The position numbers and the translations under genes were made by a program. From assembly GCA_028717345.1 (NCBI GenBank), contig JAQUNZ010000022.1:1-34845 (forward strand): a DNA stretch of 34,845 nt, in the 5' to 3' direction. A model generated the notes under the pieces. The model did not search any database. It was not told where the DNA came from and saw only the letters and a list, made by a program, of their open reading frames with translations. Positions 1-7,928 of this stretch are shown piece after piece (position 1 is the stretch's first letter; each line of letters starts with the position of its first letter). The stretch is from Candidatus Methanoperedens sp. Lineage in GTDB: Archaea; Halobacteriota; Methanosarcinia; Methanosarcinales; Methanoperedenaceae.

Positions 1-391
1 TTTTTACTACTGGCTTCTCTTCTGCCTTCTCTGGTATTGTTATCTTGGGCTCAGGAGGAACTGCGAACTCTACTTTCGTTTTCTCTTCTGCCTTCTCTGG
101 TATTGTTATCTCAGGCTCAAGTGGAACTGCGAACTCTATTTTCGTCTCTGGTACTGTTATCTTGGGCTCAGGAGGAACTGCGAACTCTACTTTCGTTTTC
201 TTTTCTTCCTTCTCTGGTATTGTTATCTTAGGCTCAGGAGTAACTACGAACTCTACTTTTCTTATCTCTTCTTTCGTCTCTGGTATTGTTATCTCAGGCT
301 CAAGTGGAACTGCGAACTCTACTTTCGTTTTCTTTTCTTCCTTCTCTGGTACTGTTATCTTGGGCTCAGGAGGAATTGCGGACTCTTCTTT
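1..391 (-). repeat. Tandem 66-bp coding repeats (six units in window)
   Basis: Six in-frame units of about 66 bp, one shortened to about 51 bp, encode the motif EFAVPxEPxITxPE. Neighbouring units differ by few bases, so the array probably changes copy number by slippage or recombination. It continues past the left edge. Confidence 0.85.
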
Positions 392-844
392 CGTTTTCTC
401 TTCTTGTTTTACAGGCTGTGGTATTTCTGGACTGTCAACCTTGGACAAATCAAATTCTTCCAGCAATTCATCTTCAAGTTCATCAGTTCCAAGAATCCCG
501 GCATCATTAGCCACTGCGCCCAATGAAAGTGCATCGGGGGCTTGCATTGAATTACTTCCCATCTCCACAGGAATGGATTTCGGAGTTGTTGCCGTTGTTA
601 AAAAATTCTTATTTAGATCGAATCTTTCTGGATTAAACTCTTCTGGCTTGATATTAGCAATCCCAGTAAGATCGGTTTCATTTTCTTTTTTCGGGTAAGC
701 ATCCGGTTCAAATTCTTTTTCATGTTTCACAATTGATTTTCTAAGCTTGACCAGTAAGAAAATAGCAAGGATGATTAAAACGATATTTGCAATTATAAGC
801 AGATTATTTGTGGATGTTATATCCAAATTTTCTATTAAATTCAT
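1..844 (-). CDS. Membrane-anchored Pro/Glu/Lys tandem-repeat protein (3' end beyond window)
   Basis: Open on the minus strand from an ATG at 844 to the left edge with no stop, so the C-terminus is missing. The protein starts with about 14 polar residues and one hydrophobic helix (about residues 15-33, LLIIANIVLIILAIFLLV), followed by basic residues, then an acidic linker of about 110 residues. From about position 390 down to 1 there are six copies of a roughly 22-residue unit of the form KVEFAVPPEPKITIPEKEEK; one copy is shortened to about 17. The strictly alternating Glu/Lys and the EPKITIPE core suggest an extended, charged stalk. The gene is divergent from proA. A TATA-like ttatatat lies near 883-890 with GGAG in the short leader. 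I recognise no family. The plus-strand frame of 217 codons here is the mirror of these repeats. Confidence 0.72.
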   Translation of the reverse strand, partial: MNLIENLDITSTNNLLIIANIVLIILAIFLLVKLRKSIVKHEKEFEPDAYPKKENETDLTGIANIKPEEFNPERFDLNKNFLTTATTPKSIPVEMGSNSMQAPDALSLGAVANDAGILGTDELEDELLEEFDLSKVDSPEIPQPVKQEEKTKEESAIPPEPKITVPEKEEKKTKVEFAVPLEPEITIPETKEEIRKVEFVVTPEPKITIPEKEEKKTKVEFAVPPEPKITVPETKIEFAVPLEPEITIPEKAEEKTKVEFAVPPEPKITIPEKAEEKPVVK

Positions 845-1000
845 ATCAATACCTATAAATTCTCCAGATTAATGATATATAATTATAATGATTAGTATGA
901 TACTTAATGTTTTTGATTGTCGCAAAAAACATATATTTAATAAGTAAAATGATGTAAAAGAAACCCCAACATAATTATAATAAATCATCGTTTGTTTAAT

Positions 1001-2368
1001 ATGAACTCCAATTTCCTCAACAGGGTAAAATTCGCAAAATCCGCCTCTATTCCCATAGCAAGTGTGCCGGGAGAACTGAAGAACAGAGCCCTTTCATCAA
1101 TGGCGCAGGCTTTAGACTCAAACAGGGAAAAAGTCATCATCGCCAACAAAAAAGATATTTTAGCAGCCGAAAAGCTCGTCGATGCAGGAAAACTCTCAAA
1201 ATCGCTTCTCAAGAGGCTGAAAATTGATGATATTAAAATAGATGAAATGATAGCAGGCATAAAAGATGTAATAAAATTTGAAGACCCGGTAGGAAAAACA
1301 CTTTCTGCGCTTGAACTGGATAAGGGTCTTGAACTGTATCAGGTAAGCTGCCCTATTGGCGTTATAGGTGTCATATTCGAATCCCGTCCTGATGTCGTAC
1401 CCCAGATAATGGCACTTTGCTTAAAGAGCGGAAATGCCACCATATTCAAAGGCGGCAGCGAAGCTGCTCACTCCAACAGGGCTATCTTTGACGTTCTTGT
1501 CAATGCTATCGAGAGTACAGTTGATATGCCGCGCGGCGCTTTTGCACTGATGGAGACCAGGGAAGAGGTTATGGAGATGCTAAAACTCGATGAGTATATA
1601 AACCTCATAATTCCCAGGGGGTCAAATGAGTTCGTAAAATATATCCAGGACAATACCAGAATCCCTGTCCTTGGTCACTCTGCAGGCGTCTGCCATGTTT
1701 ATGTGGACTCTTTTGCAGACCTGGAAAAAGCCCTTGATATTTGCTACGATGCAAAGGTACAGTATCCTGCCGTGTGTAATGCTATGGAAACCCTGCTCGT
1801 GCATAGGGATATCGCGGGAAAGTTCCTGCCTGAGATGGGAAAGAGGTACGATTTAGCAGGAGTTGAAATGAGATGCGACGACCCAACGTTTCATCTTTTG
1901 AAAGGCAAAGGATTCCTTAAAGCCATACTTCATGCCACGGAAGATGACTGGAACACAGAATATAACGACCTTATCTTATCCATAAAGATAGTGGACTCGC
2001 TGGATGAGGCTATCGAACATATTAACAAATACGGCTCGCATCATACAGATGCCATAGTGACAGAGGATAAAACGAGCGCCTCAAAATTTACAAGCCTTGT
2101 GGACTCTTCAAGCGTGATGTGGAATGCTTCGACAAGGTTTGCAGACGGATTCCGTTACGGGAAAGGCGCAGAGGTAGGCATCAGCACAAACAAGATACAC
2201 GCCAGAGGTCCGGTCGGGATGGAGGGGCTTTTGATATATAAATACGTGCTCATCGGAAATGGGAATAAAGTGGCTGACTATGTGGGAAAGAGTGCAAAGA
2301 AATACTCTCATAAAAAGTTGGATATAAGCTTTGCAGATAAAATGGATGGCTCAAATGAACGCCTTTGA
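1001..2368 (+). CDS. proA: Glutamate-5-semialdehyde dehydrogenase (gamma-glutamyl phosphate reductase)
   Basis: Reduces gamma-glutamyl phosphate to glutamate-5-semialdehyde with NADPH, the second step of proline synthesis, in the cytoplasm. The product of about 455 residues is full length for ProA. Visible ProA signatures are the CPIGVIGVIFESRPDV stretch (about 117-132), the FKGGSEAAHSN loop (about 149-159) and the catalytic cysteine in YPAVCNAMETLL (about Cys259). An in-frame TTG at 992 would add three residues, but the ATG at 1001 fits the family. No Shine-Dalgarno precedes it, and AT-rich TATA-like stretches at 929-943 and 970-982 would allow a very short leader or none. The gene overlaps proB by about 14 bp, so the two are translationally coupled. 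proC is not in the window. Confidence 0.96.
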   Translation: MNSNFLNRVKFAKSASIPIASVPGELKNRALSSMAQALDSNREKVIIANKKDILAAEKLVDAGKLSKSLLKRLKIDDIKIDEMIAGIKDVIKFEDPVGKTLSALELDKGLELYQVSCPIGVIGVIFESRPDVVPQIMALCLKSGNATIFKGGSEAAHSNRAIFDVLVNAIESTVDMPRGAFALMETREEVMEMLKLDEYINLIIPRGSNEFVKYIQDNTRIPVLGHSAGVCHVYVDSFADLEKALDICYDAKVQYPAVCNAMETLLVHRDIAGKFLPEMGKRYDLAGVEMRCDDPTFHLLKGKGFLKAILHATEDDWNTEYNDLILSIKIVDSLDEAIEHINKYGSHHTDAIVTEDKTSASKFTSLVDSSSVMWNASTRFADGFRYGKGAEVGISTNKIHARGPVGMEGLLIYKYVLIGNGNKVADYVGKSAKKYSHKKLDISFADKMDGSNERL

Positions 2369-3485
2369 TAGAAAAGAACTTTTCAGGGACATTAAGACCA
2401 TTGTAGTGAAGATCGGGACTTCATCCCTCACATGTGAAGATGGAAGCTTTAACAGGCGGCTAACTGAAGATACTGCGCGCCAGGTTGCAGAACTCAGGAA
2501 GCTTGGGAAAACTGCAATCATTGTAAGTTCAGGAGCTATCGGAATTGGCGTTGAAGAGCTGAAAATGCCCTCGCGTCCACGGGAAATACCGCTTCGCCAG
2601 GCTGCGGCTGCTGTAGGACAGAATATATTGATGCAGGAATGGATGGCAGCGTTTGGAAAATACGACATCAAGGTAGCGCAGATACTGCTTACCTATGAAG
2701 CCTTCTCCAGCAGGATGACGTATTTAAATCTGCGAAACAGCATCTCTGCGCTCATGGAGGCTGGCGTGGTTCCCATAATCAATGAGAACGACCCGATATG
2801 CGTACATGAGATAGAGGCGACCTTCGGGGATAACGACAAACTTTCAGCAATGGTGGCAAGCAAAGTCGAGGCTGAACTCCTGATTCTTTTATCAGACATC
2901 GATGGGCTGTTCAACAAGAACCCAAAGAAAAATGAGGATGCCCGGCTTATCAGCACGATAGAAAAGATCACGCCTGAGATAGAGAGCTACGGAGGAAGCC
3001 CCACGAGCATGAAAGGAGTGGGCGGGATGAGGACAAAGATAGAGGCTGCAAAGATAACGTCCATAGCAGGATGCCACATGGTGATAGCCAACAGCACGGT
3101 TGAGGATGTGATCATTAATATCATAAATGGCGATAACATAGGGACGCTGTTCCCTGCACAGAACGGAAAGTTCAGGAACAGGACGCGCTGGATAATCCTG
3201 TCAAAAACCTCTGGAAAGATAATCGTTGATAAAGGTGCAGAAAAGGCTGTTAAGAAAGGCATGGGGCTTTTGCCTTCAGGGATACTTGAGGTATCGGGGC
3301 TGTTCGACAGGGGGGATATCGTGGATATCGAAAGCGATGGAAATGTATTTTCAAAAGGCATCACGGATTATTCATCTTCAGAACTGGATATGATAAAAGG
3401 GAAGCATTCTGATATGATCGAAAAGATCCTCGGATACAAGAATTATGACGAAGTTGTAAGGAAGACGAATATCGGACTGCTGTAG
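2355..3485 (+). CDS. proB: Glutamate 5-kinase with C-terminal PUA domain
   Basis: Phosphorylates L-glutamate to gamma-glutamyl phosphate, the first and usually feedback-controlled step of proline synthesis. The N-terminal amino-acid kinase domain shows VVKIGTSSLT, the IVSSGAIGIG loop, INENDPI and the FGDNDKLSAMVA active-site stretch. GGMRTKIEAAKI follows, then a PUA-like C-terminal domain (about the last 95 residues). About 377 residues matches bacterial ProB with PUA. The ATG at 2355 is chosen because GGATGG lies 5 bp upstream; an ATG at 2346 is also in frame. The start lies inside the end of proA, giving an operon in the order proA-proB, the reverse of the common bacterial order. Confidence 0.95.
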   Translation: MNAFDRKELFRDIKTIVVKIGTSSLTCEDGSFNRRLTEDTARQVAELRKLGKTAIIVSSGAIGIGVEELKMPSRPREIPLRQAAAAVGQNILMQEWMAAFGKYDIKVAQILLTYEAFSSRMTYLNLRNSISALMEAGVVPIINENDPICVHEIEATFGDNDKLSAMVASKVEAELLILLSDIDGLFNKNPKKNEDARLISTIEKITPEIESYGGSPTSMKGVGGMRTKIEAAKITSIAGCHMVIANSTVEDVIINIINGDNIGTLFPAQNGKFRNRTRWIILSKTSGKIIVDKGAEKAVKKGMGLLPSGILEVSGLFDRGDIVDIESDGNVFSKGITDYSSSELDMIKGKHSDMIEKILGYKNYDEVVRKTNIGLL

Positions 3486-3501
3486 CCGGACACAATCAGT
3501 T

Positions 3502-3975
3502 ATGCTTGAATCATTTGAAGGGATTCTGTTAAACTACGGTTATGCGGGTCTTTTCATTGCGAGTTTTTTAGCCTCAACCATACTTCCTTTCGGGAGCGAA
3601 GGCATTGTAGTTCTTCTTGTCTCACAGGGATTTAATGCCATGGCTGTGGTAATGGTCGCCTCAATAGGAAATTTTTTTGGCGCCTGTACCAGTTATTATT
3701 TAGGTTCCATGGGGCGGGGATATATGGAAAAATATCTCAGGATCGAACAGAGCGAACTTGATAAGGCTGAAAAATACTTCTCAAAATACGGCTCTTATGT
3801 GCTGTTGTTCACCTGGGTTCCGCTGATCGGCGACGCTATCACGGTCACAGGCGGGCTTCTGAAGCTTGAGTTCACGAAGTTTGCTATACTGGTATTTGTC
3901 GGGAAGTTTTTGCGGTATCTTGCTGTTGCGTATCTTGCGGGGGTTATTTTATTAATTTCTTTTTTAATAATATAA
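3502..3975 (+). CDS. Small VTT/DedA-family (YqaA-like) membrane protein
   Basis: A 157-residue integral membrane protein of the SNARE-associated/VTT family. The family-type features are LNYGYAGLFIASFLASTILPFGSE near the N-terminus, a re-entrant-loop-like stretch with GNFFGACTSYYLG, a polar loop (YMEKYLRIEQSELDKAEKYFSKYG), then FTWVPLIGDAITVTGGLLK and a C-terminal helix. Family members are linked to lipid scrambling or transport, but the substrate here is not known. It starts 16 bp after the proB stop and probably shares its transcript, although a role in proline metabolism is not implied. There is no strong Shine-Dalgarno sequence before the ATG. Confidence 0.85.
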   Translation: MLESFEGILLNYGYAGLFIASFLASTILPFGSEGIVVLLVSQGFNAMAVVMVASIGNFFGACTSYYLGSMGRGYMEKYLRIEQSELDKAEKYFSKYGSYVLLFTWVPLIGDAITVTGGLLKLEFTKFAILVFVGKFLRYLAVAYLAGVILLISFLII

Positions 3976-4101
3976 TTGACATATATTCAATTATTTTTTG
4001 TGTTCCCAATTCAATTCCATGATCCCGGCAGTACATAAAATATACATAAAAGTTAGTTGTATTAGCACAAAAATAATAATTTACTAATCCAGGAGAATCA
4101 C

Positions 4102-5247
4102 ATGAACCTTGAAAACACACTTCTTATGATCCCAGGCCCTGTGCCGGTAGCACCCAGAATACTTCGTGCAATGTCAAAACCTATAATCGGGCACAGAAGC
4201 AAGGATTTTGGGAGCATGTACAGCGAATGCAGGACAATTTTGCAGGAGCTTTTTGCCACAAAAAATGATATGTACATAATAACCGGCTCTGGAAGCTGTG
4301 CCATGGAAGCTGCTGTATGTAATGTCATAGGTAAGAATGACACGCTTGTCACTATCGAGAACGGGAAGTTCGGTGAAAGGTTCAGGGAAATTGGAGAACG
4401 CTACGGAAAGGTCAGGGCGGTCAAATTCGACTGGACAAAGGGTGAGTCAATTGAGCTTGATAAGGTTGAGAGCGCGCTTTCTGAAGGCGCAAAAGCAGTG
4501 ACCCTTGTGCATAACGATACATCCGTGGGGATCAAGAACCCTGCAAAAGAGGTAGGAGAGCTTGCTAAAAAATACGGCGCCCTTTTTATCATGGATGGCG
4601 TGACAACTATTGGAGGAGATGACGTCCAGGTGGATAAATGGGGGGTTGACCTGGCTGTTGTCGGTTCGCAGAAGTGCATTGGCGCTCCCCCGGGATTATC
4701 AGCGATAAGTGTGAGCAAGAAAGCCTGGGATGCGCTTGTCGAGAAACCTCCATATTATATGGACATTAAGGCGTACAGGAAATCAGCGAATAAAGAGAGC
4801 CCTGAGACACCCTATACTCCGGCTGTACCACTTTTCTTCGCGCTTCATGAAGCTTTAAAGATAGTGAAAGAAGAAGGTCTTGAAACACGCATCAAGCGGC
4901 ATATAAAGTTCGCAGAAGCATTACGTGCAGCAGCGGATGCAATGAATGTCGAGATGTTCCCCAGGTTGAACCAGCACAGCAGATATTCAAACACTGTCAC
5001 AGCTATGAAGATGCCCACTGGAATAGATGATAAGAAGTTAAGGGGCGGGATAAAAGAACTGGGGGTCCAGGTATCAGGCGGTCAGGGACCTCTTGAAGGG
5101 AAGATATTCAGGATAGGAAGCATGGGCAACATAAGTAAGCTTGACATATTAAGCACCATCCAGATAGTGGAAATCGTACTCCACAAGAATGGCGTAGTCA
5201 AGAAAATGGGACCTGGCGTTGAAGCAGCAAGCAATGTTTTAAATTAA
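4102..5247 (+). CDS. Class V PLP aminotransferase (alanine-glyoxylate / serine-pyruvate type)
   Basis: A PLP-dependent aminotransferase of 381 residues, the usual length for the alanine-glyoxylate/serine-glyoxylate subfamily. Visible are the N-terminal MIPGPVPVAPRIL signature, the TGSGSCAMEAA cofactor loop (about 61-71), the FIMDGVTTIGG stretch with the PLP-ring aspartate (about Asp165) and GSQKCIGAPPG with the Schiff-base lysine at about 191. A clear CAGGAG precedes the ATG by about 7 bp, and a TATA-like aaaatatacataaa lies at about 4036-4050, so it probably has its own promoter. Substrate choice (serine, alanine or aspartate as amino donor; pyruvate or glyoxylate as acceptor) cannot be read from the sequence. 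Confidence 0.9.
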   Translation: MNLENTLLMIPGPVPVAPRILRAMSKPIIGHRSKDFGSMYSECRTILQELFATKNDMYIITGSGSCAMEAAVCNVIGKNDTLVTIENGKFGERFREIGERYGKVRAVKFDWTKGESIELDKVESALSEGAKAVTLVHNDTSVGIKNPAKEVGELAKKYGALFIMDGVTTIGGDDVQVDKWGVDLAVVGSQKCIGAPPGLSAISVSKKAWDALVEKPPYYMDIKAYRKSANKESPETPYTPAVPLFFALHEALKIVKEEGLETRIKRHIKFAEALRAAADAMNVEMFPRLNQHSRYSNTVTAMKMPTGIDDKKLRGGIKELGVQVSGGQGPLEGKIFRIGSMGNISKLDILSTIQIVEIVLHKNGVVKKMGPGVEAASNVLN

Positions 5248-5258
5248 AATAAAAAAAA

Positions 5259-5795
5259 TCAGAATCCCATTTCCACATTTTTTAGATCTGTTCTTTTTTT
5301 CTCAAGGAACTTATACACCGGACCGTGAGTGGAACCTTTTAAGAGCATATCTATACCTGCACGTGCTACTGCATTTTGTTCTGGATACCCGATTATCGAA
5401 ATTGTTTTACCATAAACTGATATACGTACATTTGTAAGTTCTTCAAAAACCTCGCGCGTCTTTCCTGCCCTGCCGATAATTCGACCTTTTAACCGCTCCA
5501 TATCCTTTTCTGTCCTTGCAATGTTTGAAAGGTCGATGGTTTCGAACATAAGATTATCATCGTCAAATAGCTTCGTGGCTTTCTCCGGGCTGAAACCCCT
5601 GGCTATTGCATGGACTACTTCCCTTGCCCGCATTCCCTTGAGGGGGTCTTTTGCATCCATTATCTCGACAGTCCCGCTGCTGCTTTCGATATTTATAGAA
5701 GTGGTTGATTTTTCTTCAATAAGCTCTTTTATACTGCCTTTTGGACCTACTAAAACAGCAACCCTGTCGAGAGGGATCTTAATATGTTCATTCAT
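5259..5795 (-). CDS. KH-domain RNA-binding protein (archaeal Dim2/Pno1-like)
   Basis: A 178-residue protein with two KH-type segments. The first has the GxxG loop GPKG at about 17-20, the second has GRIIGRAGKTR at about 104-114. This is the archaeal counterpart of eukaryotic Pno1/Dim2, which binds the 3' end of pre-16S/18S rRNA during small-subunit maturation. It overlaps the upstream rio1 gene by 4 bp (ATGA-type junction) and follows aIF1A-rio1, an arrangement seen widely in archaea. That supports a joint role in 30S maturation and translation start. It is convergent with the aminotransferase gene, separated by only 11 AT-rich bases. Confidence 0.92.
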   Translation of the reverse strand: MNEHIKIPLDRVAVLVGPKGSIKELIEEKSTTSINIESSSGTVEIMDAKDPLKGMRAREVVHAIARGFSPEKATKLFDDDNLMFETIDLSNIARTEKDMERLKGRIIGRAGKTREVFEELTNVRISVYGKTISIIGYPEQNAVARAGIDMLLKGSTHGPVYKFLEKKRTDLKNVEMGF

Positions 5796-6577
5796 TTTTC
5801 TACCTCCTTGATCATTGACATCATTTTCTCTTCGTTTACCTGTACATTCAATTTCTTAAAAAACCGGGCTATATTATCAACATCTCGTCTTAAGAATGTT
5901 TCTGCATTAATATGGTCGGTTGTCACAGATTGCCCCATATCTATTATCACCGGGGACATAGTATCTATGTCAACCAGGATATTATATTCTGAAAGGTCTG
6001 CATGGATAAGTTTTGCATCGCGATACAGAAGGGTCATGTATTCAACTATCTTATTAAAAAAAAGCGGTGCTTCTTCCTGCTTTATTTTTGCTTCCTTTAA
6101 TTGCGGCATGGGGACGCCGTCTTTCCCTATAAATTCCATTAACAGAATATTCCTTCTTGTGATATATGGTTCAGGCACTCTCACGCCTGCATCTTTTGCT
6201 CGTTGCAAATTCTTGAATTCTTTTTTTGCCCATGCAAGTATGATATCATTTTTTGCCTGTTTGATGCCTACAAACCTAGGGTCCCCTATAATATAGTCTT
6301 TCATTGCATGGAAATTTGCAGTGGACATCATGTATATCTTGACCGCTACCTCTCCTTTTTCTTTCGAGATCGCATGGAAGATATTTGCCTCTTTTCCAGT
6401 ACTTACGGATCCCCCCATAGCATCTATAAACCCTTTGCGTGCAAGCTCATATAGAGCTTTCAGCGTGGCTGTATCAAATACGTCAGAAAATACTTCTTTC
6501 CGGCTGGAATCTTTGATACGCATCCGGAATTCGTCGATAATCTCGTCCATTCTATGGAGCTTTTTGTCACTGACCAT
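5792..6577 (-). CDS. rio1: RIO1-type atypical serine kinase
   Basis: Atypical protein kinase/ATPase acting in late small-subunit ribosome maturation. The 261-residue protein has the RIO nucleotide loop GGSVSTGKEANIF (about 55-67), the conserved lysine in VAVKIY (about Lys80), the catalytic loop LIHADLSEYNIL (about 190-201, Asp194) and the metal-binding IIDMGQSV (about Asp213). Length and motifs fit Rio1 rather than Rio2, as the N-terminal winged helix of Rio2 is absent. It lies 9 bp after aIF1A and overlaps the KH gene by 4 bp, so the three genes form one operon. Confidence 0.94.
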   Translation of the reverse strand: MVSDKKLHRMDEIIDEFRMRIKDSSRKEVFSDVFDTATLKALYELARKGFIDAMGGSVSTGKEANIFHAISKEKGEVAVKIYMMSTANFHAMKDYIIGDPRFVGIKQAKNDIILAWAKKEFKNLQRAKDAGVRVPEPYITRRNILLMEFIGKDGVPMPQLKEAKIKQEEAPLFFNKIVEYMTLLYRDAKLIHADLSEYNILVDIDTMSPVIIDMGQSVTTDHINAETFLRRDVDNIARFFKKLNVQVNEEKMMSMIKEVEK

Positions 6578-6586
6578 ACCCTTGTT

Positions 6587-6910
6587 CTAACTTTTTAAAA
6601 ATCCTTTGCGCTGCAGCCAGTTAACCTGCGGTCCGCTGTATTTCCAGACGATATCAGCCTTTTCGTTCTGGAAAGACCATGGTACCACAATAACAATATC
6701 CCCTTCCATCATCCAGATACGCTTTTTTATCTTTCCTGGAATACGAGCAAGCCTCACAACCCCGTCCATACACCTGACCCTTATTTTGTTCGCTCCAAGC
6801 AGGGATTCAACAGTAGCAAGCACTTCATTGGCGCTTTTCTGGGGTATCCTGACCCTTGTGAATTCCTCAGGTCCTGGACTGGTTTTCTGTTGCTGTTTCA
6901 GTATAAACAC
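6587..6910 (-). CDS. eif1A: Translation initiation factor aIF1A
   Basis: A 107-residue archaeal IF1-family factor that helps recruit initiator tRNA and position the small subunit at the start codon. The S1/OB-fold core is clear: [42 protein letters not shown] and [10 protein letters not shown], followed by a C-terminal [17 protein letters not shown] tail. The start is taken as GTG at 6910; the nearest upstream ATG is out of frame and stops at once. A GAG lies directly before the GTG and no spaced Shine-Dalgarno is visible, so the start is less certain than the identity. It is first in the aIF1A-rio1-KH operon. A TATA-like acatatag lies near 6940-6947. Confidence 0.94.
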   Translation of the reverse strand: MFILKQQQKTSPGPEEFTRVRIPQKSANEVLATVESLLGANKIRVRCMDGVVRLARIPGKIKKRIWMMEGDIVIVVPWSFQNEKADIVWKYSGPQVNWLQRKGFLKS

Positions 6911-7122
6911 CTCATGTATAATATCCTTATTGTTTCCACTATATGTAAAGGTTACTGAGTTTAATGATCCTCAAAAAGAAAGATTAACGACCTGGCAAGG
7001 AAGTATTTGCATGGAAGTTGAGGCGGGCATTATAGTTAACAGCAGGAAAAAAATCTATGCAATTCATAAAAGTTATAATGCCCTTTTTGATCAAAATGTT
7101 TTTTGTGATCTTTTAATCCTCC
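6911..7122. other. Intergenic region between aIF1A promoter and surface-protein block
   Basis: Contains the leader and promoter of the aIF1A operon (minus strand) on its left side. The right side holds the region after the stop of the surface protein gene. No convincing gene or RNA is visible. A weak bulged hairpin sits near 7086-7110. Confidence 0.5.
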
Positions 7123-7839
7123 TTATATTTTACCTGTTCTTTTCAGCACAACAATTATTATTGCTCCAATTACCACGACAACAAACATTCCCAGAATTGA
7201 AGAGAATTCGAATGGAGGAGAAACTGCCTTGGTTGTTGTTCCATCTGTGACAGTTGTATCTTTGGCTTCTGGTGCTCCAGGAGCATTGGTTAATCCTTCG
7301 CCCTGCTTAGGAGTTGGGATTGGAGTTTTTTTATCGGATGTAGTTCCCAATCCTCCAGTGCTTGTTCCAGATGTGCCGGAGCTTGCATCAGATGTGCGAC
7401 CGTTGCCCCCAGTTCCAGTGCCACCATTTCCAGTTGGTGTCGATGTGGGGGTTGCAGTTCCAGTTGACGACGGAGCGTTAAGATTTACCACGGAAGTATT
7501 ACCAGCATCATTTGAATTATATGTGAATGCAGGTGATGGGGTTGCTTTAATGCCATTTACATAAAAGTCAACAGCTCCATTCGAACTTGCAGATACTGGA
7601 AGCCTGCCATTAGCGGTATCGCCATAACTTCCAGCAGTTAGAACGCTTGTGGCTCCAGCCGCGTTTCCTCCCACTTTTGCAGTTATAGTTGTGCCTGCTG
7701 GCGCAGGACTGCCATCAATATTGACAGTACCTTTCAAGATTACCGGTAAATTCGGTGGGTCTTGGGCGCTGACAATTCCAGCGGACAAAACGATCAAAGT
7801 ACAGATAAGTATTATATTAAATATTCTTTTATTTGACAA
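7123..7839 (-). CDS. Exported surface protein with Ig-like domain, Ser/Thr/Gly linker and C-terminal membrane anchor
   Basis: A 238-residue secreted protein. It has a signal peptide (about 1-26, ending near VSAQ) and a small beta-rich domain (about 30-120). That domain has the GTVNIDGSPAPAGTTITAKVGG and VDFYVNGIKA features of carboxypeptidase-regulatory or Ig-like folds. A low-complexity Ser/Thr/Gly/Pro linker (about 122-205) follows, then a C-terminal hydrophobic helix (about 212-232) with a basic tail, KRTGKI. The linker is a likely glycosylation region that lifts the domain off the membrane. The start is TTG at 7839, supported by AGGTGA six bases upstream. It lies downstream of the cohesin gene on the same strand, separated by a strong hairpin. 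It carries no cohesin or dockerin itself. No functional family recognised. Confidence 0.8.
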   Translation of the reverse strand: MSNKRIFNIILICTLIVLSAGIVSAQDPPNLPVILKGTVNIDGSPAPAGTTITAKVGGNAAGATSVLTAGSYGDTANGRLPVSASSNGAVDFYVNGIKATPSPAFTYNSNDAGNTSVVNLNAPSSTGTATPTSTPTGNGGTGTGGNGRTSDASSGTSGTSTGGLGTTSDKKTPIPTPKQGEGLTNAPGAPEAKDTTVTDGTTTKAVSPPFEFSSILGMFVVVVIGAIIIVVLKRTGKI

Positions 7840-7870
7840 ATTGTATCACCTTTTTGATAAAATAAAAATT

Positions 7871-7900
7871 AGGAATAAACATTATTTTATGTTTATTCCT
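7871..7900 (-). terminator. 12-bp perfect hairpin between surface-protein genes
   Basis: AGGAATAAACAT (7871-7882) and its exact complement (7889-7900) flank a six-base loop. Read on the minus strand it lies after the cohesin gene stop and is followed by an AATTTTTATTTTA tract. That fits a terminator or attenuator which lowers expression of the third gene, or a mRNA-stabilising hairpin. Confidence 0.55.
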
Positions 7901-7928
7901 GTTTTATATTATATATTTTTCACCTCTC

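Noticed and set aside
45-698. Plus-strand frame of 217 codons, Ser/Gly/Thr-rich
   Set aside because: It is the mirror of the minus-strand EPKITIPE repeats. The minus strand has a proper start, a membrane helix and charged repeats with sensible composition.
7086-7110. Hairpin GATCA...TGATC downstream of the surface block
   Set aside because: The stem is short and bulged, and on the minus strand it is followed by A-rich rather than T-rich sequence, so it is a poor terminator for the gene ending at 7123.
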